Part shown: positions 1-7,558 of the stretch, piece after piece
Layout: every line of letters begins with the position of its first letter
Numbering within the stretch: the stretch's first letter is position 1
Assembly: GCF_900188445.1 (NCBI RefSeq)
Contig: NZ_FZOR01000003.1
Coordinates: 124,001 to 188,000 of the forward strand
Source: Actinomadura meyerae
GTDB lineage: Bacteria; Actinomycetota; Actinomycetes; Streptosporangiales; Streptosporangiaceae
Direction: 5' to 3'
Length of the DNA: 64,000 nucleotides
Notes under the pieces: generated by a model
What the model was told of the DNA's origin: nothing
Databases searched by the model: none
The model's input: only the letters and a program-made list of their open reading frames with translations
Translations under genes and position numbers: made by a program

Positions 1-492
1 CGACACCGTCTCCGCCTGGTCCTCGCGGAGGGCGGCCACGTCCCGCAGCACCAGCAGGAGACGCGGCCCCGGCGGGACGGCCCGCAGCGCGGCCAGCACC
101 TGGCCGGGCTCCGGCGTCAGACCGGGCGGCCAAGCCGGCGGCTCCTCGTCCCACCAGCCCGCCCACGGGTCGTCCTCGCCGAGGAACGTCCCGGGCCAGA
201 CGGTCTCCCGGCCGACCGTGTCGAGCAGCCCGTCCTCGTCGAGGACGTCCACCACGTGGCCCAGCACGGCCGCACGCAGGCCCGCCTCCGGACGGCGGCC
301 CGCGGAGAGGTCGGCGACGAGCCGCTCCCAGGCGCGGGCCGCACTGTCGCCGGGCCCCGCGTCCAAGGCGAGGGCACGGGCGAGCAGGTCCACCACGGGA
401 TGGTCGCGGCGGAGCAGTGCGTCCAGCGCCGCGACGTCCCCGGCGCGGATGCGCCGGCCCGCCTCGAGATCGGCGGCCTCGTCCCCGGGCAT
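1..492 (-). CDS. ECF-type sigma factor-like protein, C-terminus cut by window edge
   Basis: Only the N-terminal 164 residues are in the window; the rest lies beyond base 1. The visible part has a charged helical N-terminus, a linker containing WPGTF and DEEPPAWP, then LRAVPPGPRLLLVLRDVAAL. A Trp/Pro linker followed by a PPRQR..VLRDV-like helix is how region 2 joins region 4 in a group of actinobacterial ECF sigma factors. I infer transcription initiation or a degenerate relative. ATG at 492 has GGAG five bases upstream; an in-frame GTG at 522 would overlap the stop of the acetyltransferase gene and is the alternative. It lies directly downstream of that gene on the same strand, so the two may be co-transcribed. 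Confidence 0.5.
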   Translation of the reverse strand, partial: MPGDEAADLEAGRRIRAGDVAALDALLRRDHPVVDLLARALALDAGPGDSAARAWERLVADLSAGRRPEAGLRAAVLGHVVDVLDEDGLLDTVGRETVWPGTFLGEDDPWAGWWDEEPPAWPPGLTPEPGQVLAALRAVPPGPRLLLVLRDVAALREDQAETVS

Positions 493-508
493 GCGCTCTC
501 CGGCGCTC

Positions 509-1327
509 TCAGTCCCGGGCACCGTTCGCCTCGCCGCCGAGCCGAGGCACCTCGTGCAGCCGGGAGAGCGGCCACAACGGGACCGAGTCGCCCCACGCCA
601 TGACGGCCTCGCGCATCGCCAGGTACTCGGGGTCGCCCCTGCGCACGGCGTCCTCGCCCTCGCTCTCCCGCACGTACTCCTCCAGGTAGCGCAGGAGAGA
701 CTCGGCCGGGACCCGGTCCCGATCCAGGTCGAAGGAGATCAGGAGCATGTCGCGCACGCGCGGCTGGCCGGCGCGCAGCGACGGCTGGAAGTAGGGGAAG
801 GGCAGGAGCCGGGCTCCCGCCCGGTCGTAGAAGCGCACCCTCGCGACCGGGTCGCCGTGCGGCCCGGACCGGTGGAAGCGCGGGTCCTCGATCTCGGCGA
901 GCACGGCGAGGGGGGCCAGTTCGGCGCGCCACTTCGGCAGCACGGCGCCGAGCAGCTCGCCCCCGACACCGCGGCCCCGCATCGCGCCCGACACGGCCAG
1001 GTAGGACAGCAGCATGATCCCGGTGGCGGCGGAGTACTCCCCGAGGGCCCCGGCGACGGGCTCGCCGTCCTCCAGCACGATCGTGCCGTGGAAGCCGGGC
1101 AGCGGGCCCTGCCACGCGATCCGGAACTCCTCGGCCCCCACGAGCTCGGACGGCGGGAAGGCCGGGGCGAGCACCCGCTCGTAGAACCGGCGGGCTGTCC
1201 CGTCGTCCGCGTCCGCCAGGTCCACGAAACCGAATCCCTCGGCACGGGCCGGTTCGCCCGCCCGCGCACCGGTGCGCTCGTTCGATGCCACTCGCTCCGT
1301 CACACCCCCATCGTTGCGTCCGCGCAC
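509..1327 (-). CDS. GNAT-family N-acetyltransferase
   Basis: A 272-residue protein, probably a soluble acyl-CoA-dependent acetyltransferase; the substrate is unknown. The central segment LLSYLAVSGAMRGRGVGGELL is the acetyl-CoA-binding motif A (R/Q-x-x-G-x-G/A). A later RVRFYDRAGARLL matches the conserved FYxxxGF-type motif B region. The N-terminal 35 residues before GFGFVDLADA look non-conserved, so the GTG encoding VTERVA (about 24 bases inside) is an alternative start, with a G-run just upstream. It is divergent from the antitoxin-like gene at 1479 and probably co-transcribed with the sigma-like gene. At 272 residues it is much longer than TacT-type GNAT toxins, which are about 160 residues, so I do not read the pair as a toxin-antitoxin module. 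Confidence 0.7.
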   Translation of the reverse strand: MRGRNDGGVTERVASNERTGARAGEPARAEGFGFVDLADADDGTARRFYERVLAPAFPPSELVGAEEFRIAWQGPLPGFHGTIVLEDGEPVAGALGEYSAATGIMLLSYLAVSGAMRGRGVGGELLGAVLPKWRAELAPLAVLAEIEDPRFHRSGPHGDPVARVRFYDRAGARLLPFPYFQPSLRAGQPRVRDMLLISFDLDRDRVPAESLLRYLEEYVRESEGEDAVRRGDPEYLAMREAVMAWGDSVPLWPLSRLHEVPRLGGEANGARD

Positions 1328-1478
1328 TTGTTTGACCAGTCTCCGGACGGTTCCTTCGGACTGGTCGGCGGACTACTCCCCCGGAACCGCCGGCACCCCG
1401 CGATTCTCGTTCTCAGAGGGGATGTCCGGGTACCGCGGCTCGGCATACTTTGAGATGCCGTAAGGAGGGAGATCGGCC

Positions 1479-1745
1479 ATGCCCGAGCCGGTCCGCCAGG
1501 ACCATCCCGCCACCGAGCGCATCGCCTTCCCGACCTCCGCCGACCAGTACCTCGTGATCCGCAAAGCGGCGGAGCTGATCGGCTGGACGGTCACCGAGTA
1601 CGTCCTGTCCGCGGCCCTGGACCGGGCCGAACGCGACCTCTACGAACACGCGGCCGCCCAGGAGGCGCCGCCCGAGCCGGAGATGGCGGCCCCCTGCACC
1701 GCCGTCCTGTCGGCCCTCTCCGCACCCGCCGTCAACCTGAGCTGA
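1479..1745 (+). CDS. Small DUF1778/TacA-like antitoxin-type protein
   Basis: This 88-residue protein carries ERIAFPTSADQYLVIRKAAE followed by LIGWTVTEYVLSAALDRAER. The pattern (R-I-x-hydrophobic, a helix, then T-E-Y/F-V-x-x-A-A-L) is that of ribbon-helix-helix DUF1778 antitoxins, which bind DNA as dimers and neutralise GNAT toxins. The tail after residue 55 is acidic then Ala/Pro-rich. A strong ribosome site (AAGGAGG) lies 10 bases before ATG, and TACTTT at 1446-1451 could be a -10 box. No toxin follows: the next gene is convergent and overlaps tail-to-tail by 14 bases. The assignment is from motif only, so it could be an unrelated RHH regulator. Confidence 0.6.
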   Translation: MPEPVRQDHPATERIAFPTSADQYLVIRKAAELIGWTVTEYVLSAALDRAERDLYEHAAAQEAPPEPEMAAPCTAVLSALSAPAVNLS

Positions 1746-2151
1746 GGGCGCCGGCGAGGCGCCCGGCGTACTCGGCCGCCTCCGCGTCCGACGCGTACTT
1801 CTGCCGTGGCCAGAAGAACCCGCGCAACCCGTCCTTGCGGTTGCGCGGGACCACGTGGACGTGGAGGTGCGGCACGCTCTGGCTGACCCGGTTGTTCATC
1901 GCCACGAACGACCCCGCCGCGCCGAGCACCGACTCCATCGCGCCCGCGAGCCGCTGCGCGTACCCGAAGAACGGCCCGAGGAACTCCGCGGGCAGATCGG
2001 TCAGCGTCTCGTAGTGCGCCCGCGGGACCAGGAGCGTATGCCCCTTGAACAGCGGCCGGGCATCGAGGAACGCCATCACGTCGGGCTCGTCCAGCACCAC
2101 ATGCGCCGCCCGCTCCCCTTTGATGATCTCGCAGAACACGCACCCGCCCAT
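1732..2151 (-). CDS. HIT-family nucleotide-binding hydrolase
   Basis: A 139-residue cytosolic histidine-triad protein. The triad signature QSVPHLHVHVVPR sits near residues 91-103, and the N-terminal CVFCEIIKGE is the usual opening of bacterial HIT proteins, with two cysteines that often bind zinc. Family members cleave phosphoramidate or dinucleotide substrates such as AMP conjugates and Ap4A; the actual substrate cannot be told. The ATG at 2151 starts exactly at the family N-terminus and has GGAGG about nine bases upstream, so the longer upstream open frame is not coding. The 3' end overlaps the convergent antitoxin-like gene by 14 bases. Confidence 0.88.
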   Translation of the reverse strand: MGGCVFCEIIKGERAAHVVLDEPDVMAFLDARPLFKGHTLLVPRAHYETLTDLPAEFLGPFFGYAQRLAGAMESVLGAAGSFVAMNNRVSQSVPHLHVHVVPRNRKDGLRGFFWPRQKYASDAEAAEYAGRLAGALSSG

Positions 2152-2222
2152 GCCCCCATCCTCCCCCACCCGGACCCCGCGCCGCGCCGGGCCCGCCACC
2201 GGGGCACCTAAGATCATCCGGT

Positions 2223-3254
2223 ATGCCCGCCGCCGATGATCAGCTCCGTGAACTCGCCCGCCGCTTCGCCGCCCTCGACATGGCGGGGTGGGACGAGGCC
2301 GCCTTCGACCGGGCCATCGACCACCTCGGCTTCCGGCCGCCCCGGGAGCCCGCCGGCGAAGGGCGGCGGAGCCGCTACCCACGGCTGTGGAACTACGAGG
2401 ACTACCGGCCGGGCTGCGACGGGGAGTCCCACGAGATGTACGACACCGGCCTCGGCACCGGTCCCGGGGAGGTCGCCCGGCACGGCTCCGAGATCGGCTC
2501 CGAGATCTCCGTGGCGGTGGGCGAGGGCGAAGAGGTCTTCCACCGGCTGCGCTCGGCCCTCGAGGAGGTCCTCGGCCCGCCGTCGGTGATGCGGGGTCCC
2601 GGGCCGCTGCTGCGCTGGCGCCACCCGGTGCGCCTGCTGGAGCTGGAACACGCCGACGGCTTCACCTCCCTGCGGGTCAGCCCGACCGATGCCGTCGAAC
2701 GCGACGAGCACCTGTCGGCGAACTGGGCCGAGGCCGAGGACGGGCTCGAACAGCTCGGCTACTGGCAGATACTCGGCCGGGGGTGGGACTGGGCCCCGGG
2801 CGGCTACTGGGCCGACGACTGGGACCAGTTCGAGGAGCGGCTGGCCGTCACGCTGCGCTCGGTCGTCCGGGACTTCGCCCTCCTGGACGTTCCCGGGCCC
2901 TTCACCGTGGTCGTGTGCACCCCGGGGGAATACCAGTTCGTGCAATGGAGCACCTTCGAGGACTGGACCCTGCACATCGAAACGCACGTCCCTCCCGGCG
3001 ACTCCGCCCCGGCCTGGCCGGAGGCGATGGCCGAGCTGGGCTGGCGGCCTCCGGCCTCGGCCGACTTCGGGGATCTCCTGACCCGCGATTTCCCCACCCT
3101 CGGCTGGCCGGAGGCCGAGACCGCGGCGGGCATGCTGGTCGGCGCGCTGAAGGCCTACGGCGTGGACTTCGAAGACCTCTGGCATGAGGTGATCTCCCCG
3201 AACGTGGACCTGCTCGGGATCGGCCTCCCCACCAGGCCCGGGGCCCGCTTCTGA
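2223..3254 (+). CDS. DUF6301-like / TY-Chap-like two-domain protein
   Basis: A 343-residue soluble protein. Residues about 60-190 (TGLGTGPGEVARHGSEIGSEISV, then LEEVLGPP and LLRWRHPVRLLELE) resemble DUF6301 proteins of actinomycetes. Residues about 200-340 (DWDQFEERLAVTLRSV, VVVCTPGEYQFVQWSTFEDW, EAMAELGWRPP, a terminal helical region) resemble the TY-Chap domain, a YbjN/CesT-type putative peptide-binding chaperone. Both matches are by pattern memory and moderate. The function is unknown; such domains often accompany toxin or secretion systems, but none is adjacent. No signal peptide or membrane segment is visible. It lies head-to-head with the HIT gene, 71 bases apart. Confidence 0.6.
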   Translation: MPAADDQLRELARRFAALDMAGWDEAAFDRAIDHLGFRPPREPAGEGRRSRYPRLWNYEDYRPGCDGESHEMYDTGLGTGPGEVARHGSEIGSEISVAVGEGEEVFHRLRSALEEVLGPPSVMRGPGPLLRWRHPVRLLELEHADGFTSLRVSPTDAVERDEHLSANWAEAEDGLEQLGYWQILGRGWDWAPGGYWADDWDQFEERLAVTLRSVVRDFALLDVPGPFTVVVCTPGEYQFVQWSTFEDWTLHIETHVPPGDSAPAWPEAMAELGWRPPASADFGDLLTRDFPTLGWPEAETAAGMLVGALKAYGVDFEDLWHEVISPNVDLLGIGLPTRPGARF

Positions 3255-3361
3255 TTCGAGAGCCCCGCTCTCCCGGCCGGCCGCCGGGTACCGCGGTCTC
3301 CGGGTCTCCGGGTCTCCGGTTAACAAGGCCCTTACGGGGGTGCGTCTACGGTGTGGTGTTC

Positions 3362-4132
3362 ATGCGGCTGGAGAACGTCGCCTTCCGTTACCGGCGGAGG
3401 GATCCCTGGGTGCTCAGGGACGTCACCCTGACCCTCCCCGCGGGGAGCGTCACCGAGGTGACGGGTCACAACGGTGCCGGGAAGTCGACACTGCTCCGTG
3501 TGATCGCCGGCTTGCGAAGACCGCGCGCGGGCACCGTCGCCGATCGCCCGGCGCGGGTCGGGTACGCACCCGAGCGCTTCCCTGTGGACCAGCCGTTCAG
3601 CGTGCGCGGATACCTGGGGCACATGGCCGCCGTCCGCCGGGTGCCGGAGGACGCGGTCGGAGCGTGGTCGCGGCGGCTCCGCTTCGAACACCTCCTCGAT
3701 GTGCGGCTCCCCGAACTCTCCAAGGGCAGCGCCCAGAAGGTCGGGCTCACGCAGGCCCTCATGGGCGACCCGCAGCTCCTGGTCCTCGACGAGCCGTTCG
3801 CGGGCCTGGACGCGGCCACCCGCGACGAGCTCCCCGCGCTGATCTCCGGACTCGCCGCCGCCGGCACCACCGTGGTCGTCAGCGACCACCAGCGGTGCGT
3901 CGAATCCCTCCCGGGCATAGACCGGCTACGAGTGGCCGACGCCTCCGTGACCCACCTCCCCGCCGAAGCCGGCGAGTCCGACGGCACCGACGGCGGCACG
4001 ACCGAGACCGACGCGACCGTCCGGACCGGTGAGTGGACGGTGCTCGAGGTCGAGGTGCCGGTGGACGAGGCCGACACCGTGGAGACCAAGTTGCGCGCGG
4101 ACGGCTACCGGGTGCGGAGGTCCGAGCGGTGA
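3362..4132 (+). CDS. ABC transporter ATP-binding protein
   Basis: This is the nucleotide-binding subunit of a probable ABC-2 exporter. Walker A is GHNGAGKST near residues 36-44; the signature is LSKGS, a variant of LSGGQ; Walker B is LLVLDEPFAGLD; and the switch histidine is in VVVSDHQR. About 65 residues follow the ATPase core, including an Asp/Thr-rich linker (GTDGGTTETDATVRT) and a short alpha-beta extension, an uncommon tail. ATG at 3362 fits the family N-terminus MRLENV; GTG codons at 3353 and 3356 are in-frame alternatives. The stop overlaps the permease start (GTGA), so the two subunits are translationally coupled. The substrate is unknown. Confidence 0.85.
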   Translation: MRLENVAFRYRRRDPWVLRDVTLTLPAGSVTEVTGHNGAGKSTLLRVIAGLRRPRAGTVADRPARVGYAPERFPVDQPFSVRGYLGHMAAVRRVPEDAVGAWSRRLRFEHLLDVRLPELSKGSAQKVGLTQALMGDPQLLVLDEPFAGLDAATRDELPALISGLAAAGTTVVVSDHQRCVESLPGIDRLRVADASVTHLPAEAGESDGTDGGTTETDATVRTGEWTVLEVEVPVDEADTVETKLRADGYRVRRSER

Positions 4133-4827
4133 TCGCGCTCGTCCGGTTCCAGGTCGCGGGCTATGTCCGTTCGCTGCGCGTGCTGCACCCCCTCATCCTC
4201 GTGCTCCTCTTCGTGGCGCTGATCCTCTTCCAGGGGCCGAGCGGGCCCGACGCCGCCGAGCTCGCCGCCATGACCTTCGCGGACGTGGCGGCCGTCATGT
4301 TCCCCGTGTGGGCGTGGGCGGGGCGCGCGTTGCTCGACACGGCGCCCGACGAGCAGCGGGCCCTGACGGCGACCGCCGTCCGCCGCCCGTCCATCTCCGT
4401 CTGGGCGGGGCTCCTCGCCGCGTACGGCGTGAACCTCTGCCTGGGCGCCGTCGCCCTGGCCGTCCCCCTCCTGCACGCCGTCCAGGCGGGGAGCCCCGGC
4501 TCAGCGGTCCTGACCGGGCTCGGGCTGAACCTCCTCGTCGCCGTCCCGGGGACGCTGCTCGGTGCCTGCACCAGCCGGGCCCTCATCCCCGACCCCGGTG
4601 TCTCGCTGCTCGCGCTGCTCGGCGGTGCCGCCGCGTTCCTTCTCCTCGGCATCGGCCCGCTCGCCTGGCTCTCCGTGCCGATGATCGAATGGCTGCGCGC
4701 GGCCCATGACGGCCCCAGTGCCTTCACCTCCGGCTTCCCCGGCATAGCCCTCCACCTGCTCGTCTGGTCGTCGGTCGTCGGCTTCTTCTACGTCACGGTC
4801 GCGCGCCGGCGCACCGCGGCCGCCTGA
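4129..4827 (+). CDS. ABC-2-type permease subunit
   Basis: A 232-residue membrane protein translated from a GTG that overlaps the ATPase stop codon by three bases. About six hydrophobic segments are visible: LHPLILVLLFVALILF, VAAVMFPVWAWAG, ISVWAGLLAAYGVNLCLGAVALAVPLL, LGLNLLVAVPGTLLGACTS, SLLALLGGAAAFLLLGIGPLAW and the C-terminal LLVWSSVVGFFYVTV. It ends in an Arg-rich tail (ARRRTAAA), consistent with a cytoplasmic C-terminus. It is the partner of the preceding ATP-binding protein; together they likely form a homodimeric ABC-2 exporter, a drug, lipid or antibiotic efflux type by family. The cargo cannot be inferred. Confidence 0.8.
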   Translation: MIALVRFQVAGYVRSLRVLHPLILVLLFVALILFQGPSGPDAAELAAMTFADVAAVMFPVWAWAGRALLDTAPDEQRALTATAVRRPSISVWAGLLAAYGVNLCLGAVALAVPLLHAVQAGSPGSAVLTGLGLNLLVAVPGTLLGACTSRALIPDPGVSLLALLGGAAAFLLLGIGPLAWLSVPMIEWLRAAHDGPSAFTSGFPGIALHLLVWSSVVGFFYVTVARRRTAAA

Positions 4828-4861
4828 GCCATCGAGCGGCCAGCGGTACTCGCCCCAAGTC

Positions 4862-5689
4862 TCAGGCGGCCTGGAGGGCCAGCCAGCTCTCCTCCAGAGG
4901 GGTGTCCTGGCGGTTGCAGAAGTAGACGCGGCCCGGATCGCCCCAGTACCAGCCGAGGCGGGAGTCGGAGTCGAGCTGGAGCAGGAGTCGCCACTCTTCA
5001 ACGGTGCGCTGCTCGTCGGGCGTGAGCGCCGGGGACTGGAGGGACGTCAGGGTGCGCCCCGTCGACGCGTACAGGCAGTCGGGGCCCAGCGGGCGCTGCA
5101 CGAGAGCGGGCCATCCCCCCAGTTGGTGGGCGGGCGTGCCATCCGGCCATATGTGCCTTGTCCACGCGGCGTGGAGCTGTACGTACACGGGCAGCACCCC
5201 GCTGTAGATGGTCTCCAGGCGCTGGACTGCGGGTTCCTGGGGCGAGGGCAGAGAGAGGAACGGGGTGGCGCTCAGGGTGGTCTTGGGGGGCGTCGCCGTC
5301 ATGGCCGGCGGTTTCACTTCCCGGAGCGGGCCGGTGAAGACGCGCCAGCCGTCCCGGTGTGCGGGCTCGTTGCCCCAGGGGCGCGGGACCTCGGTGGCGT
5401 AGTAGAACGCGGTCACGCCCGCTTCGGGCAGGCCGGGGATCTTTCCTAAGCCCGCCAGCCCGGCGAAGTCGATCGCGCCGAGGAAGTCGAGCGGGCGGCC
5501 GTTCCACTCCGGCCACCCCTTCCCCCGCGGGAGGAGCGGTGCGCCGCCGAGCTGGACGGGCACCCCGTCCCCCGTGCCGAGTCGCAGCGCCGGCCGGGCC
5601 AGCGGCAGCAGGACGGCCGTGATCTCCGGCCAGAGGAAGGCTTCGAGCAGGAGGCGGAGCCTGCGGAAATGCGCGATGAGATCGTCCAT
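4862..5689 (-). CDS. DUF1963 (YwqG-family) protein
   Basis: A 275-residue cytosolic protein. Typical DUF1963 features are visible: VPVQLGGAPLLPRGKGWPEW (the G-G-x-P..P..W-P entry), LDFLGAIDFAGLAG (the F-L-x-Q/A-I-D/N-L core), FYYATEVPRPWGNEP, HQLGGWPALVQRP (the K/QLGG-P motif) and a final RLGWYWGDPGRVYFCNR, matching the G..W-GD-G-hydrophobic-F end. The biochemical role of the family is not established; it turns up among immunity-like and housekeeping proteins. ATG at 5689 begins at MDDLIAHF. The gene is convergent with the ABC permease and follows the DivIVA-repeat gene on the same strand with a 64-base gap. Confidence 0.75.
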   Translation of the reverse strand: MDDLIAHFRRLRLLLEAFLWPEITAVLLPLARPALRLGTGDGVPVQLGGAPLLPRGKGWPEWNGRPLDFLGAIDFAGLAGLGKIPGLPEAGVTAFYYATEVPRPWGNEPAHRDGWRVFTGPLREVKPPAMTATPPKTTLSATPFLSLPSPQEPAVQRLETIYSGVLPVYVQLHAAWTRHIWPDGTPAHQLGGWPALVQRPLGPDCLYASTGRTLTSLQSPALTPDEQRTVEEWRLLLQLDSDSRLGWYWGDPGRVYFCNRQDTPLEESWLALQAA

Positions 5690-5753
5690 GCACGTAGCGT
5701 GACCCGGACGCGGCGAAGCGCGCAGCATCCCGCGAAATTGTGGATAACCTCGG

Positions 5754-6275
5754 TCAGCGTTCCAGCGCGGAGGCGAGCTGCACCAGGAACCGGTCGACCT
5801 CCTGCTCGTCGTAGCCGGGCCCCAGCCGGACGACGCGGAACGCGCATTCCCGTACATCGCGGGCGGTCACCGGCGGGGCGGCCCCGCGCAGGCCGGCGAC
5901 GACGCGGTCCAGGAAGGCGTCCACGTCCCGGACGTCGTAGCCGCTGCGCAGCCGCGCGCCGGAGAAGCGGGCGTTCTGGATCCAGTTGATCAGCCAGGCC
6001 GGCTGCGCGCGCGGGCGGCCCGGCCGTTCCGCGATCGGCGCCCTGGCCTGCAGTTCCCTGATGCACTCCCGCAGCAGCTCGTCGACCGAGCGGTTGTCGT
6101 AGCCCCGCAGGACGACGTCGAAGCGCACCTCCCGCACCTCGTCGACGGAGATCGGCGGGCCGCCGTTCAGCGCCTCCCCGATCCGCCGCAGCAGGGTGTC
6201 GACCTGGTGCCGGTCGTAGCCGCGCAGGACCACCGGCAATCGCGCGCTCGTCCTCACCGGTACCGTGCTCCTCAC
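5754..6275 (-). CDS. DivIVA-domain repeat protein
   Basis: A 173-residue protein made almost entirely of DivIVA N-terminal-like units. The motif GYD-x3-VD-x-L/F-L occurs four times (RGYDRHQVDTLL, RGYDNRSVDELL, SGYDVRDVDAFL, PGYDEQEVDRFL), arranged as two similar halves joined by a Pro/Arg linker at about residues 80-95. In DivIVA/Wag31 this region recognises curved membrane; here there is no long C-terminal coiled coil, so a polar scaffold function is uncertain. GTG at 6275 is used; a second GTG six codons on is possible. It lies 24 bases downstream of rlmN and may be expressed with it. Confidence 0.72.
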   Translation of the reverse strand: MRSTVPVRTSARLPVVLRGYDRHQVDTLLRRIGEALNGGPPISVDEVREVRFDVVLRGYDNRSVDELLRECIRELQARAPIAERPGRPRAQPAWLINWIQNARFSGARLRSGYDVRDVDAFLDRVVAGLRGAAPPVTARDVRECAFRVVRLGPGYDEQEVDRFLVQLASALER

Positions 6276-6299
6276 CCCGCGCGGGACGCGCGGGCGCGC

Positions 6300-7445
6300 T
6301 CAGTCCCTGGTCGACGCGGCGAGCTGGCCGCAGGCCCCGTCGATCTCCCTGCCCCGAGTGTCGCGCACCGTGACCGGGACCCCGTGGGCCTCGAGCCGGC
6401 GGACGAATTCGCGCTCGTCCTCGGACCGGGAGGCGGTCCACTTGGAACCCGGCGTCGGATTCAACGGGATCAGATTGACGTGAACGAGATTCCCGCGCAA
6501 GAGCCTGCCGAGGAGGTCCGCCCGCCACGCCTGGTCGTTGACGTCCTTGATGAGGGCGTACTCGATCGACACGCGGCGCCCGCTGCGGTCGGCGTAGGCC
6601 CACGCGGCGTCCAGGACCTCCGATACCTTCCAGCGGTTGTTGATGGGGACGAGGTCGTCCCGCAGCTCGTCGTCGGGCGCGTGCAGGGACACCGCCAGCC
6701 GGACGGACATGTCCTCGGCGGCGAGCTTCTCGATCGCCGGGACGAGCCCGACCGTGGAGACCGTCACCGAACGCTGGGAGATCCCCAGGCCCGCCGGGGC
6801 CGGGTCGGTGATGCGGCGTACCGCGCCCATGACCGCCTTGTAGTTGGCCAAGGGCTCGCCCATGCCCATGAAGACGATGTTGGAGACCCGGCCGGGCCCA
6901 CCGGGGATGCGCCCGCGCGCGAGTGCGCGCGCGCCGGCGGCGACCTGCTCGACTATCTCCGCGGTGGAGAGGTTGCGCGTCAGGCCGGCCTGCCCGGTCG
7001 CGCAGAAGGGGCAGTTCATGCCGCAGCCCGCCTGGGACGACACGCACATCGTGGCGCGCTCCGGGTAGCGCATCAGCACCGACTCGAACAGGACGCCGTC
7101 GAAGGCCTTCCACACCGTCTTGAGGGTCGTCCCGCCATCGCAGTCCAGTTCGCGGACGGGGGTCAGCAGCGAGGGCAGGAACTCGGAGACCAGCCGGTCG
7201 CGGACGGCCGCCGGAAGGTCCGTCATCTCGGCGGGGTCGTCCACCAGGCGGGCGAAGTAGTGCCGCGACAGCTGGTCCGCGCGGAACGGCTTCTCCCCCA
7301 GTTCGGCGACCGCCTCGCGGCGCTCCGCGGCGGTGAGGTCGGCGAGATGCCTCGGCGGCTTGCCGCGCCTGGGCGCGGCGAAGACGAGCTTCGCCGGGGT
7401 CTTCTTGGGCGCGGCACCCGTCGTGGCGGGCTGGGTCGTAGACAT
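6300..7445 (-). CDS. rlmN: Dual-specificity 23S rRNA/tRNA adenine-C2 methyltransferase RlmN
   Basis: A 381-residue radical-SAM enzyme that methylates C2 of A2503 in 23S rRNA and A37 of some tRNAs (family knowledge). The 4Fe-4S motif is CGMNCPFC (C141, C145, C148). ATMCVSSQ carries C134 and the C-terminal DGACGQL carries C372, matching the accessory cysteine and methyl-carrying cysteine of Escherichia coli Rlm[10 protein letters not shown] and [12 protein letters not shown] are further signatures. The N-terminal 30 residues are Lys/Pro/Ala-rich and non-conserved. The start at 7445 is preceded by GGAGG. It lies downstream of, but separated from, the cdsA block by the plus-strand SUFU gene. Confidence 0.95.
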   Translation of the reverse strand: MSTTQPATTGAAPKKTPAKLVFAAPRRGKPPRHLADLTAAERREAVAELGEKPFRADQLSRHYFARLVDDPAEMTDLPAAVRDRLVSEFLPSLLTPVRELDCDGGTTLKTVWKAFDGVLFESVLMRYPERATMCVSSQAGCGMNCPFCATGQAGLTRNLSTAEIVEQVAAGARALARGRIPGGPGRVSNIVFMGMGEPLANYKAVMGAVRRITDPAPAGLGISQRSVTVSTVGLVPAIEKLAAEDMSVRLAVSLHAPDDELRDDLVPINNRWKVSEVLDAAWAYADRSGRRVSIEYALIKDVNDQAWRADLLGRLLRGNLVHVNLIPLNPTPGSKWTASRSEDEREFVRRLEAHGVPVTVRDTRGREIDGACGQLAASTRD

Positions 7446-7530
7446 GGTGCCTCCAGTGTCGCAAACACCGGCCCGTGCATTGTCCGTCCCTGGACTCCGC
7501 CCCGACCCGTAGGACGACATTCCTGCACAT

Positions 7531-7552
7531 GACCTTGTGTACGACTAAGGTC
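7531..7552 (+). promoter_or_regulatory. Inverted repeat over the ribosome site of the SUFU gene
   Basis: GACCTT at 7531-7536 and AAGGTC at 7547-7552 form perfect 6-base arms around a 10-base spacer that contains TACGACT, a possible -10. The right arm includes the AAGG that would serve as Shine-Dalgarno for the ATG at 7559. It could be an operator in DNA or a hairpin in RNA that hides the ribosome site; the arms are short and chance is possible. Confidence 0.25.
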
Positions 7553-7558
7553 TCGATC

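Noticed and set aside
509..1745. GNAT plus DUF1778 protein as a TacT/TacA toxin-antitoxin pair
   Set aside because: The genes are divergent rather than overlapping, and the acetyltransferase is about 110 residues too long for a TacT-type toxin.
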